Positions 42,578 through 55,760 of a stretch of 64,000 bases of DNA are shown here, one piece after another. The DNA is taken from positions 1-64,000 of the forward strand of contig JASAMV010001966.1 of assembly GCA_030248065.1 (NCBI GenBank), in the 5' to 3' direction. Within the stretch, counting starts at the first letter, position 1; the number at the start of each line of letters is the position of its first letter. This stretch comes from Rhynchonema sp. JSB1_4. Taxonomy: Eukaryota; Nematoda; Chromadorea; Monhysterida; Xyalidae. The position numbers and the translations under genes are program-made. The notes under the pieces were generated by a model, which saw nothing but the letters and a program-made list of their open reading frames with translations, did not search any database and was not told the origin of the DNA.

Positions 42578-44275
42578 CATGTTGAAGATTCAGACACAAG
42601 CCATATTTGTGGTAAACATCTGCAAGCGTGACACCCTTGGATTACCACAAATATGTCCCACACAGTCCGACCCCGACAAACCCAAAAATGTGTCCTTATT
42701 TATATGTCGTTGCCTGATTAACAAAGGCACCACGTGTACCACACCCATAGCACACAGTACAGTTAGGGTTGGGTTTAAAAAAGGTAAAAATTAAAAAAAA
42801 ATTTCAATAAAGTTCGCCACTTTTTCGGTTTTTAAAAATTGGAAAAGCAAGTTCACTTTTTTACATTATTTCACAACTTTTTTTATTATTTTCCCCCTTT
42901 TTCGTTGTGAAATGCTTGCTTTTATGCATGTTTCTGTTTGGTTTTCTAAAAAAATCGCCTGCGGCGCCTTTATTTATCAGGGACCAAGTTTTGATAGAAG
43001 CAGAAGAAGAAGAAGAAAGAGTAATTTTGCGCACTTTTTTCGCAACGTCTGGTCTCGTAACTTTTGTACACCCTGTACTGATTAAGCCCAGATTTTGCAC
43101 AAACATCTATGTAGCATAACAGGATATAACTAGTGTGTAAGTTATTTGTCCATCGAGGCTTCCTAGTATTTTTACGAGCGAAAGAAAATTTTACACCCGC
43201 ACTAATTCACTCGAGCCATATTTGGGACATGCGCTACAGCGCATGTCCCGATAGCTAGATCGATGAAGCTCAAGCTCTAAGGCATTTGATGTTTCACAAA
43301 GATATTGGTTTTTGGAACTCCGGAGTTATTATATAGATAAAAATTATAAACCCGAAATCTGAACAGTGACGACCGGATTATTACTTTGTATTATTATTTT
43401 ATTGTTATTATAGTATTATTTTCGTTGCATTATTATGCCACTTCTTGGACTGTTGAATGTTGGGTACACCGCCAGAAATTCGATTATGTCGAAAAAGTCA
43501 GGTTGTTGCACTATAGCATACATACAGTACCTGGAGTGTTTTTCTGTTAACTTCGTGCGGTTATTGTCGGTGATACAGTTTGCCCAACTTGTCTGGTTAA
43601 CGATGTGGGAAATCTAGTTTTGAGTGCAGCAGGTCGCGTGCGTCAAATTTTTGCATAAAAACAAAATCTCAATCCAAACCCTTTCCAGTTGGAAAACTTC
43701 AGACATCAAAGCCAGCTAAACAGCAATTGCATAATTTTCCGCACTTATCTACGGTATGTATATCTTACACCGAAATGATTATTTACTCAGAGCAACTAAC
43801 CAGGGGCTGGTGTTAGCATAACGTTTGTAGCCGCTCCTGTCAGCTTAAACTTCTTTTAAGGTTCATTTAAGCGACATTATCTAGATTTGTGTGTTTGTTA
43901 TTCATCAATTTCGTAACGTTAGTGCAGTGTACACCACCCATGCCCTTTTCGGGCAAGGAAGTTAGATATAAACGCTCCTCTAGCTGAAAAGGATTTATTA
44001 GACATTTGAGCTCTTGACCACAGCTGACTTGGACTTGAGGCAAGCTGAAAAGGGCTACATCTTTATATGTACGGTACTAATATTCTTGTTCAATGTACAA
44101 CACTCTCGATGTTTAGCAACCGTTCTGGTGCTCTCCTCCCCGCATTATGGATGGATACAAACTTTGAATATTTCTCTTGAAGAGTTTGTTTGTTTATGGT
44201 TGCAACTGTTTCGATAAGATGACTGCCTGGCCGAGACCGAGTTGGATAAACATTGTGATGTGCACAATCATACTA

Positions 44276-44438
44276 CCGCAGTTCTCCACATACAGGCCCA
44301 AATAGAACCCTCCGACTCCGAAGGGCTCTATTCGGAAACGTTTCCGGCTCTATTTGTGCAAAGTGCTTGAAACAAAAAGGCCGATTTTCCACATTTTCCG
44401 AATAGAGTCCCGGGGGCTTTATTTGGAAAACTCCGGTA
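44276..44438. mobile_element. small foldback element, ACCGGAGTTTTCC family
   Basis: Ends TACCGCAGTTCTCC and, inverted, TACCGGAGTTTTCC point inward, followed by AAATAG words. CGAATAGAG and AGGGCTCTATTCGG words fill the inside. It belongs with the larger element at 16268-16711. The terminal TA may be the target duplication. Confidence 0.6.
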
Positions 44439-47400
44439 GTTACTGTAAGGTGCATTCTTCCACTGAAACAGCATTGCGCTTTGAGGTTTGAACTTTGATA
44501 AGTGAATATGCTGCTCATTCAGAATATCTGTGTCGCGCGCATGAAGCAGCTCCACCGCTAATATGAGATGTGCTTGAACCTGATCTTGTATTCCAGTAAG
44601 TTACAAACCGCAAACCACTCAGCGTCAGCAGCAATTGCAACTCAGCTATAGGTGTATGTATACAGTACAGCAACTATTATAAAATGTCTACATCCCAGCG
44701 GCACTAACATTCACAAAATCTGCGCTGACTGTGGCGTGTAGCTAAATCGCAGGGCTTTATGGGATATGAACGCATCGTTATCGGATTAGAATCGATCCAG
44801 ATCTGATCTGAGGGAAGTAGCAAAAATCGATCTAATGTGACCTATGTATGCATGCCCCTCCCCGCCCGTATCTTATGAAGAGTGTCAAATATATAAAATT
44901 GGTCAATTTTTCAATTGCCAAAAACCACAGAGCGCGCGCAAATTATCCCACTTCAGTGACTCGCCAACAAAGATAATCGTTTCCCGTCATAAACCTGATT
45001 AGATAGTCATTTTTCTCACGTTGTATTGCATTTGATTACATTTTGAAAATAGTAGATTATTGGTGCCACCGTGTCATTTGCTTTACTTATGCACGCATCT
45101 GGTTTCCTTTCTCCAATACAGGATTCCAGTACACACACGTTGTGGTTGAGTTTGAAAAGCTCAAACCTTGTCCGAAACTGTGCTGAAATTTTTTCGATAT
45201 GAGTAGCGTATTATACCTACCTTATTTATGCGCACTGTATCAATATTGCTAATTTACTGCAAAGTAATACAGTATCGTGTTGTGGTTCAAGCTCATGTCA
45301 AGTTTGCGGTCTAAAACTTTTTTGTGATCAGATTGGCATGTAAACCTGTCGATGGTATGCATAATGTCGTATTATACGCAATCAAATTAGGGTTGTCGGA
45401 TCATGACATGCATGCACGTCTACTATATTGGCATAACCACAATTCAAGCAATACAATACGTTGTCTGCGGCACAGAATTGTCCCGAATCAGTTGAATGCC
45501 CATCATATCGTTTCATACCGTGTGCACACACATGCGAGATCAATATCAGAGTAAAAAAATGACCTTAGTTGCACCCGTGGTTGCATGATCAGGCCGCAAA
45601 CTTGGCATTTCGCCTACACACCACACGACACGGTTATGAACCTTGGAGATCGGTGCGGTCCTGTGACCGGCTCAAGGAGACCAATTATGCTGAAACAGAC
45701 GTTCCCACTACTCGACTGTGAAACATCACTCAACTGGTCCTGTCTGCACTGGATGAACACAAAAGTTTACGTGTTCACATGGCGGCCAACAGGCTGATGT
45801 TTCACAGTGGGGAAGACCAGAATACCATTGGGAATTGTGTACAAACCGATTGCGAAGTTTCACGTCTAATGTGATTTGTACGCTTGTTACCACCAACGAT
45901 CGTAAAGGAACACCGCTATGCAACATTATATTATGGGAATCAGTGGATATCGTACACTTGTCATGAATAACTTTTGACTGAGTGCGCAGAAATTCATACC
46001 TGTGCTCTCAATACGCAAGGCACTAACATTTTCAATTTTGGTATACCATGACACATAGGAATGTCAAATTTAGCGCATACTTAAATGGCTTGCGCTCCTG
46101 TAAATGTCATTTTGTTCGACATGCAAAAGACTTTTTCTCAAACTTCTAAACCATTTTGCCGCAAGCAATAAAACACCTCCGCATTTGTAACGCGGCTGGG
46201 TGTCATTAGGGCTATAGGTATACTTCGCGCATAGAATCTGTGAACGTTCTCACGATATTGCAACCAAATTTGGATTGATCACCAACATTGCGATTCCTGA
46301 AGAATTGGATCTTGTGGTTTCGACAAAGATCTCGCTTCGTATTAACTATGAGCCTGCTTCGCCACGAAAAGCTTGGTACGCGCGGGCGCGGTACTAATCA
46401 GCCCACGAGAATTTTTCTCCTCGTGCGTAACAACATTATCACACGATCAAAACTAACCGAAACCAAATGCCGGAGAAATTTTTCAGATTGTGCTTCCGAA
46501 AATGCTATCTGTTTCCGACGCATGTAACGCACGGAATTTAGTGAGAGACAAAAATGTTTTTCAAATTTGGTATGATTGGTGTTTGCCATTTGCAACCCTT
46601 TATTTGTTGGACAGCGCAGCAAACATTATTATTTAGTACGGAGCGTGTGAACACACAAAACTTTGAAACTTGAATTAGCAACGTCAGGTCAAGTTGGATC
46701 TAAATTACCTACAATCTGCAGAACACGGTTTTCTCTCTTTCACTCGCAGCACTAATATTTGAAGTTACTCCGAGCCGAGGCACTCCTGTCAAAATCGCAT
46801 TTCGAAACTGTCACACAAGGTGGCATAAATGCCCCAGTTTTTTTCACGAATCAAGCGCTCATATGCATGCGCGTGTGCGATTAATAGGCATGTGGGCATT
46901 TTTTTGTGTATTTCACGCTAATTTTTCGACATTTTCCAAGTGAATACTAATACATCGACATTTGTTGTGCACGCGTGGTCTGTTCTGTTCTGGAAGGCTG
47001 TACGTCTTATTTTACTAAAGTTTGCCGTACTGGTCCGCAGCTAAAAAAGACTTTGTGAAAAAGCGATAGTTCACTCACTTGGTAATTGGACAGATGTATT
47101 GTAAATAATAAAAAGCATCATCAGTTTCTCGCAATTATTAGTCAAGAAATGGCATGTTTCACAAATTGACCATCACGCAACTTCGTAAAAACAACCGTGC
47201 GTGGGCCTATTACGATGTGATTTATTAGTGCTGTTTGCTTCCATATCCTGATTTTTATATGCGCATCCATAAGTTACATCAAGTCCCTGTCAGGCTCTTC
47301 TTTTAAAATTGCTTGACTCCTAGATGTCATACCATCGTAGTTTGCGCTTTATTTATCATGGCTGGCGGTCAATCCACCCAGCTGCCCATGTTGGGTTTTT

Positions 47401-47761
47401 TATTTTCAAAAAACACAACAACAATGTCATGAGCGCACGCAACATACGCATATTCTCTTTGTTCACATGCCATAAAAGACAAAGGAACATTCTGCATCAT
47501 GTTGTTGTGTCAGTCAATTTGCCATGCACACCCATCCATCTGGTCAATCATACACCATTTGGTTAGAAAATGATCTACTGTTTTATTTTGCATTTAGAAT
47601 ATTGGTGTCAAGCGTGTAACCTAAGCTCTGGTGCCTGATCCAAACGTTTCTCATCAAATTTCGCGCTTAGATGGTCTCCGTGTTTGTTAATACGCACGAC
47701 ACTAGCATCTTGAAATCAATACACCAACAATTGAGTTCATGAATTTCATCTGCACATCCAG

Positions 47762-47828
47762 AATAATGCCGGCCGGCTCACACATCTGGTCTTTTGACTC
47801 CGTGTGCTGGAGCATTGAGTGGAAACAG
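47762..47828 (+). CDS. possible exon (unassigned)
   Basis: Between an acceptor (ACATCCAG) and a donor (CAG/GTGTTA) 67 nt are open, giving I-M-P-A-G-S-H-I-W-S-F-D then W-S-I-E-W-K-Q, ending in phase 0. An ACTAGCATCTT motif lies about 70 nt upstream. Its end phase fits the start of the candidate exon 50809-50904. It may belong to the extracellular part of the plus-strand gene ending near 61.6 kb; this is unproven. Confidence 0.25.
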
Positions 47829-50808
47829 GTGTTATTTGCGTGGTGCTTGTGCATTGATACACCAGAATATCAGACCAAAACCGATACGATTCCAGTTAAG
47901 GTTCATGGGTCACACAGTTGTGCATACATGCACTAGGGAACCTTCGAACTTCCATAAACCCACGGTGATTCAATCTCAAGGTTGATAATATGCCGCCACA
48001 GAAGCATTCAGCAATGATTTTTCTCATGAAACGTATAATTTTCATGACAATTCAATTGTTTTTCGCTTGCCCTTCATCATTATCGGATGCACGAATTATA
48101 GAGCAATAATCGATCAAAAAATGAAGCGCCCAATTCCTCCATACTGTTTTTAGTTTCATTCATTCTACTATGTATCCTACTATTATTTTATTTTAACACA
48201 ATCTTCAAATTGATGCGTCGCTTATTTTCAAGTAACAACAATGTGCTTCTTCAAAGTTGTTTCTATGCATATTGTACATATATGTTTTCATGCACAGTTT
48301 AACTAAATGGAATCATTTTGCTATGAATATTAATGCCACAGTGCCTGTTCCTCCCCCAGACTTTGTAGCGTGCCTGACACCTTGAACAAAATGACCCAGA
48401 CGTGCCGTGCCAGCCCACAAGGGGACGTATGTGTTTGTTTTTTGCCAATTGCACCATTTTCTGCATTCCTGTCAATCATTCATACATACGTCAATTATCT
48501 TGTCAACCCAATCTGTCTGTCAACGCCGTGCCTGCGCGCAAATAATTACAGATCACAAACAACCTACAGTACATAACTGCTTAGGTATAACTTCTGATAG
48601 TATACGAAATGGAATGTTTACTTTCGGTTTTGTCCAAGATCTGTGGCAAGCATTAGCACCCTAACCAAAGCGTTTCTCATGTTTTCATCTTCAATACAAA
48701 AAACACGGAAGACATGGCAACATAAAATCTAAGTTATTGGTGATGTTACACGCTTATATGCATCTGCCACTGCCAAAAAAGCCAAGGACCTATTCTATTC
48801 CCCCGACTCCCAGGATTCAAATAAAATAAGGATATGCGCTGTTTTTTTCCTTCGTTTTCTGCTTTCGTGTTCCTTCTGCCTTGCTCATTGAGACACCAAA
48901 TTGGGCGCTAACCTTGCCCTTTACCTTGACGACTCAGGGTCAAACAGGACTTGTCCCATATCAGATTTGAACATGTGTATATCCCACTCACCACATTTCA
49001 CCTTCATTGGTTAATGTTTATTGATGACTTGTATGGGGATATGTTCAGGGTTTCTTCTATATATATATCTCCCCGGAGGAAAAAGGTTTTGTTTAATGGA
49101 ATGCTATGCTGTCCAGTTTTTGTATTTGCAAGGACTACGTACAGTATTTGAGTGTGCCTATCACCTATCCTTCGATTGGCGCACGTTAAAACGCACAAAA
49201 TTGTGTTTTGTTTTGTCGCCTTTTCCTTTCTATATAGGGTGAGCACTTCTTTGCTTTTTGCGCATTGTTGCAGCAAAGGGTTTATTTCTGCTCCCATTAT
49301 ATTTTACAAATCTGATGCTTTTGTCTATTGTCATCACACTTTGTTTACATTAACCGCCGGTTGAAGGAGGCTAAAAGAAATGCGCGCACTGGGCACAAAT
49401 CTTTTTTCTCAAAAATACTGCGCCTCGAACCTTGTTGCGATGGCTTTGGCGTGGTGAATCTTGTTTACGTCTGCCTGTAATCCATACTATCTCTTGTGAT
49501 TATTGCCCTCGGCGCTGACGTTTGCTTATGTTGTTTGGGTAGAAACTCGCCAGGACGAAAAGCGGGCCGGTTTTCAGTTCGTTATCAGTGTTGTAAACCG
49601 AAGCCAAACCAATATGTTTTATTGTGCCCACGTAAACTGTTACTGTTTGCTTCTTGCGGACAAGTTTACCACCCACAGGGCAAAATCTAGTACAGTGGAC
49701 GCCTCTTGATAACAATACTTGGTTTTGAACTATTTTCAAAATGTATAGAGTACACATTGGTAATTAGCCAAGAAATTGAGAGTTTTGCTCAATGAAGGTG
49801 ATCTAATTTCTTGAGGTGCATGCCTAATTACCGTTTAATGTTAGTTCGCAAATTAAATTGTGACACTTACATATTCTGAAAATGTAGTGTCTAATAAAAT
49901 CAAAATCATACGTTCATATTTGGTGGCACGAAATTCAGAAACTTTCCCACAAAACCGCAAAAGCCAGATTTTATGTTCATCACAGCTGCTGTTCGATCTG
50001 ACGCTATCCGGACCAAAGCATTTGCAACTGCGATTCTAGGTTTTATATTTTCATGTAAATAGTAACAATAATGCACCAATGCTGTCATGTGAGAGAACTT
50101 GTGTCAATTAACTTCATTACATACATACCGTGTGTTTGTGTTTATTAGTTATTGACAGCCACTATATTGTTGTTGAAATTTTCTACGTCGTTGCTTTAGC
50201 ACCGTTTTTATTATTGATTTCCCCTATCTTCCACAAAGTAATAACAATGTGCGTCTGTACAAAACTGAAAGTCGAAAACGGCTGTGGTTGGTCAGAAACT
50301 TTAAAATTCAGTCCTGTATGAGGAAATTAGTCATCGCCAACTCAGATTCGATGCCCGACGCTGGGCAGGCTAATACTGTACACAGGCCACCCACTCAGTT
50401 CATCTGGGCTAAATAGCATTGTCGTCAAACAAAGTCCTTAAATCTTGCAAATCTAGCAATAACACATGTGACCTTACGACTTACGGTAATTTGACCACAG
50501 TAATATAAAGGTCTATTTATACTTCTGACTTCCGGGAAGTAGAAGTCAAAATCCGGAGAAGTCACTGCCACGCAGAAGTGCCCGGCAAGGCAGTGATTGC
50601 TTGTAGTGATTGCCTGTGCCGCACTGTTCATTGCCCGCTGCCTGCCGTCTATTGTTCTTGCTCTGGTTATGAGCTGACCGAACGGGCAGTCACAAATTTC
50701 TGACTGCTACTGCCAGGCAGTCAGAGTATAAACCGACCTTAAGCCTTCATCTGCAGTAGAGCCGTTGCCGTTGAAAACCGCTGTTTTCCCTTCGCTATTA
50801 TTTCCCAG

Positions 50809-50904
50809 CTTCTTGTTCATTCGTACCCCACACAAACCATCGAAAAGCAGATGGTGCAACACTACGCCACAAGCTTACACAATCGCGATCGTAATGTGGT
50901 CAAG
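50809..50904 (+). CDS. possible exon (unassigned)
   Basis: Exactly 32 codons between a good acceptor (TTATTTCCCAG) and a donor (AAG/GTAAAA), phase 0 at both ends. It reads L-L-V-H-S-Y-P-T-Q-T-I-E-K-Q-M-V-Q-H-Y. Codon use is gene-like and the other frames are less open. I do not recognise the domain. Confidence 0.35.
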
Positions 50905-53207
50905 GTAAAAGCGCTCCCACCTACACACACGGGCGTTTCAAAAGTTTCCTTTGTTGTAAGCATTTCCGCAAACAGATTACAGCTGTACATTGTATGGTAT
51001 GCATTACCACGTTTCCGTATAACTGTAAAATCGTACAATGCTTAGAATGGCACTTGTTCATCTTTACCTTGGGTTATTGTCTGAAGGTGGAGCAAGCACA
51101 TTTTTGTACAATGAGCACGTAAATTTTTTGTTGGAGATTCCGTTAATGAATTCCGCACATGACTTTGGTTCAGGAAACCTGTGAACAATAATTTCAAAAA
51201 ACATAACAACTAAAACGATTCACTGAACTGAACGATGTACATATACGTACATATACCGTGTGGAATGTTTTATCTGACAAATCCGCCATTAGAAATCATT
51301 GCGTGTTACTGTCGTAGTAGGTCATGATTTACAGTTGACGTTAAAACATACTCAGTGTGTTGGTTTGGTACTGTAGTGCTGGAAACATCGTTCACAGTTT
51401 GGTACCCAGTTTGGTAGATGATTCGCAAATTCGCAAGACGTCACAGAAAACTTTCACAAAGCCTCATCACAGGATTTGAAGGTCAGCTTCTCTTATCCAG
51501 GACGCTTGTACACACAGCACTAATATTCTAAATGGGTACCATTCCAGCATACCCTCCCGTTGTTACCATCAATGAGCCAAAAGTCACTGTCCAATGACTG
51601 ACGGGGCATGGAGTATGTACGGTAGCTCTTCGCCTTTATTTTGGTTCCGCTAGTGTTTCCTCCGCTAAACCATTGTTCCGCCTGTCGCGTGGTCAAAGTT
51701 GTTGAAATGAAAGAATATGGAACAAAACTTGCACTTGACTCCTGGGTAAGTTGTTGGGTGATACGCGTGCTTTAGGAATTGTTGTCTTGCATGTTGATCT
51801 GCATCAAGCTCAGCTTTTTCTCCAAAGATATCATTTGGTGTCATGCATACGAGCATAGCCGTCGGAAACGTGAAAGGCTTTTCATGAAACTGTTTGTTTG
51901 CCACATGAGTGGTGGGCGCACTAATGGTCTTATATGCACGGTACTAACATTCTAAAATGACCACATTATCAGCGTCCGAAAAAAGGGCGGGTTGCGGCTT
52001 CGCGATAAGTGCGCCCCAAACAAACCGCGCACCACAACAATACAAATGCTGCGTTTGTTGCCCACACGTTCGTGTTTGCGAGCTCAAGACGGTCGTAACT
52101 TTTACGCGCGCGCGCCTCACAAGCGTACGAATTCCGATGCCGGAGTTTTTCACTTTCAGCCCCATGATTAGTTGGCAGGTGTGCTCCAACTCCAAGCACT
52201 GTTTTGGTTTCCTGCTGTTTGAAGGATATTCCAAACCTCGATTTGATCGAAGCTCATTTTGTTCGCTTAACGGAGCACACAAGAGCGTAAATGGACCAAC
52301 ATTTCGTTGAAGCATATTCACTGTAACAAGGATTTCACTTCATGTACATGTATAGCGTGAAAGGCCACGTGCTCATTTTTCAAATTTTCGATGCCACGGA
52401 AATACGACAATTCATCCCTAAAGCCTATTCCCACCCCTAAAACCCCATCGAGGTACCCTTGTGAAATTGCGCTCCCCAACCAATATGCGTAACTTAACAG
52501 TCTCGTCCAAGACAACGCCAGTCCAAACAAAGTTGTAGTATAAAGTCAACATTGACAAACACTAAGCCGACCGATGCACATATTTTCACACCTTTCACAT
52601 GTTCTTTTGAGAGACACCTGCAGCACTGTCTCGGGTGCTGTCATGAAGTGACATGATTTCTTGAGAAAGATATACCCAAGCAGGTTCTTTTTAGCGACAA
52701 TAAGCTTATGCCATTTTTACACGCCTGTTTCATACCTGTATAGTGCCTCTATCACCATATCAATCACCATCACCCACCACCATTCATGTTTCGTAGTCTC
52801 CCCAAACACGTTATGTGACCGAAAACTGGTCCCAAGCGATTTGTTGAACGCAAAACCATGAAAAAATGTTCACGGTTTGTTCTCTACCCAGTCACGTGAA
52901 AGATTGTCATTTGATTTGTGAAATGTACGCGGCCCTGTCCCAAAACGTGAAGTGTTATCATTAGTGTGAAATCAAATTAGACGAATGCTAACAAATTATA
53001 GTGTCTCGGCAGCACAACATCATGCATGATTCCGTGTTAGTGCATTTTGTTCAGTTGCTAGACTTTTCCTCACAAAGAAACTTGAATTGGGGAAATGTAG
53101 AGTATCAATGTCGCAATGAACGGAAAGTTGCAGCTGCTGTGCAAAGTATGTATTTCTAACAAGCGTTATGCGCATACATGTATTCTCAAGGTCGATGGTT
53201 ATCTGGC

Positions 53208-53256
53208 GTGCGTTCGCACTGACGATAACCCGACGCACCGCCGGTCTGTGAAAGTA
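53208..53256. repeat. short dispersed repeat (copy 2 of 3)
   Basis: CACTGACGATAACCCGACGCACCGCC-like sequence matching 26290-26340; the minus strand gives V-R-R-V-I-V-S-A-N. It lies about 90 nt upstream of the exon starting at 53348. Confidence 0.4.
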
Positions 53257-53347
53257 GGCCCGAAACAGCGGCAACCATGACGCACATTGCGACAAAATTC
53301 ATATTGTGCACTCAACGACACAAATGTCCACCCCACTGATGTTTCAG

Positions 53348-53606
53348 ACAGTCCATAATCGATCGACAACACGCACGTGGCCATCAGACACGTCGGCGTC
53401 GTGTGACCACGTTTATCAGCGAACGACTGTTGTTCAGTAGTAACAGGACGGCATGTCACCGTTCTAGTGTTGTTGAACAACAACAACAACAACAACAATC
53501 GAAAATGTCGATTTCGAGACGAAATGTTTATACAAATGGCAACAGCATTGGAAATGTCAAGCGTGTGGAGCCAGTTCGGTATCGGACGATTCGGACACAA
53601 GAATTG
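53348..53606 (+). CDS. probable exon of the Gln-rich membrane-protein gene
   Basis: After the acceptor TGATGTTTCAG, 259 nt are open to a donor (GAATTG/GTGAGG). It starts in phase 2 and ends in phase 0, so it could join the membrane-span exon at 58237, which starts in phase 0. It encodes a basic segment (H-Q-T-R-R-R-R-V-T-T-F), seven glutamines and V-E-P-V-R-Y-R-T-I-R-T-Q-E-L. The intron to 58237 would be 4.6 kb. Membership in the gene is inferred from phase and composition only. Confidence 0.5.
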
Positions 53607-55630
53607 GTGAGGCGCTTTTATTACTAATGATCGGCTGTGGATGTTTGGCAAAATATCGGTGCCGTTCACGTAAGCTCCTGGAATCTTTCTTGCTCATGGT
53701 CTACGTATTGCGGTTTCCGTTTAACCTCCCCCCACGAGAAACAACGAAACTCAGATGAACGCGCGTTTTGTGCACGGCATTAATATTTAGCATTTTACAA
53801 AAAGCAATAAATGGTCGCACAAGTCAACCTTGTGTCCCGTGGTGCATATCAATAATCACAAACCAAACAGCAATGTTTGCTTCGGCAATAAAAAACCACA
53901 TGCAGCAAGTTAGGGGTCAGAATAAATGACCAAACCCGGCCACTGGTCTCCGATGACCCTCGGCCTTTTTATGGCTGTCTGTTTCCGCTGACTGTACTGT
54001 CAAGTGCACCCAGTTCACAATTCTTGGGTGCACCTTTTGTTGCTTTCGTGCAGAATTGGCTAAAAATTCGTCCAAGAGCCATACCAGTCACGGCCGTCAA
54101 AATGTTAAAAAAAACACCGAAACCTGCTTTCTCAACGTATTGTTTCAATCACGTTTCGCTCTCGGGTTTTCACTGACGATGACCTGATGCACCTGCTGGC
54201 TGCTACTGCCCGATGCCAACCAAAGTTTAATCGCCCTGTACTCAAGAATCACTGTATAAGTATAATATATAGAGACCAACAGCAACCAACAATTGTTGAG
54301 CACCATATACATACATATACCTACAGTAGGTATTGAACTGTCACCCAAATTGTTCCCCTGCCAATGCGTACCACAACTTGTTGTTCTATCGCTCTGCTTC
54401 AAGCACAATCTGGGGAGAACACGCTGCTTTACTATTAATGGTCCGGTCGTGAATTGCAACTTCGTGCTGTCCGTGTTCGAGTTCAAAGTTCTCTACATAC
54501 AGTCTATGATTGGGAACTGAGTGGATACTTTCTCTGGCATTATTTGATGTTTCAGAAAATTATGCCGGCACCTGGAAGCGCATCTTGATATGTTTGTTTC
54601 ACTCTCAACGATTTTCGGTCTGTGGATGGTTGGTCTCACATGTGGTCAACGTGTATCGTCGACGCTCGTCGTCAACGCAGGCCAATGTCATGTCTCGCGC
54701 TCATTAGGGCTGCTATAAACCTGTGTGGGTGGACGATTTACATTGACCACTAAACAATTAGTCGATGACTGGGGAGATCATGCATTGGTGCATACCTCTG
54801 TAGCTCACCCCGCAACCCAATGCGGATGTTATCTGAAACGGTTGTTTTCCTCTCAGATGAAATTTTTGATCACACTGATGGTTCCATGGTTTCTGGTTAA
54901 AGCGAATCGTGCCAATATGTACATAGTGTAGTCATGCCTCTATCGTACTTCTATTTTATTGAAGTGCTTTTCACGACTATGATTATTCAAATTCCACTTT
55001 TACAAATTTGTCGTCGTATAGTAGTGCGGGTAAAAATAGACCAACACCGTAAATATACAGTTTCGGATATCAAAATGTCCGCTCGACTCCTACAGACCGG
55101 AGTTTTGGACACCTGGTCACATAACACCACGGTTTGCACAGAATTTTATGCGCAATCAAGTGTCGTATAAGCCCTTTTCAAACCGCCACTCACTTCGATT
55201 TGCAAAAATGAGGATAAAAATGTGAGTGAACAACAAACTGGTTCTCGTCGAGATCACATCACCCACCACAAATCTGCCGGAGATCGCAATTTGCTCTTTT
55301 TCGTGTTTCCGCAAAGTCATGTTTCTGTTTGAATGTACCAAACACAAAGCCATTTACCAGTCTCTGCCCACAACAAGTACGGCTGGCCCATCGGAGCGTA
55401 AGAATCCGACGTCACAAAGGACCACGCGACAAATTTTTTGGCATGTTTTTTCTCTGCGCCCGCATGAGAACTTTTTCAATTTCTTGCTTTGTTTCTATTT
55501 TTCAGTTCTTCAGTCGTGGTTTATTGAGAGCGGGAACCACTGACTGCGCTGAACATAAAAAATAATGTTCGCTGTCTCTGTGGGTCGAACCTAGAGACAG
55601 AAACACAAACGAACGAAAAAAAACCGCGGC

Positions 55631-55760
55631 TAAGGGCGGGCTTAGATTGAATCCGGAAATCGGAATCCGGAATTATTTCCGGAGCCCAGAAATGTATTGT
55701 AATTTTGCATGCAAATTATTTCCGGGTTCCGGATTCCGGATTTAACCTAAGTTCGCCCTA
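55631..55760. mobile_element. palindromic MITE with TCCGGAATCCGG arms
   Basis: Ends TAAGGGCGGGCTTAGATTG and, inverted, TAGGGCGAACTTAGGTTA continue into ATCCGGAATCCGGAA-type arms of about 50 nt on each side of a 30-nt centre. The damaged relative is at 12425-12557. An extra GCGCCCTA follows the right end. Non-coding. Confidence 0.75.

Larger units (their letters stand above)
38369..47761. other. AT-rich gene-poor region after eve
   Basis: No supported exon. A short ORF at 41695-41790 starts with a signal-peptide-like run (MQQQLTLTILLIYLLAYATY) and could be a first exon of the downstream plus-strand gene, but nothing ties it there. The region contains MITE copy C (42214-42577), an AGAGCCCC-type foldback (44276-44438), TGATGTTTCA motifs and several ACTAAYATT motifs. 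Confidence 0.4.
47829..53347. other. gene-poor stretch with one further exon candidate
   Basis: Apart from 50809-50904, one more exon-like piece is at 51548 (after ATTCCAG), giving A-Y-P-P-V-V-T-I-N-E-P-K-V-T-V-Q, which resembles the start of an Ig-type domain, but it runs into a stop without a clear donor. An open frame at 51957-52310 follows an ACTAACATTC motif and an acceptor; it overlaps open frames on the other strand and has no recognisable motif. Confidence 0.3.
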
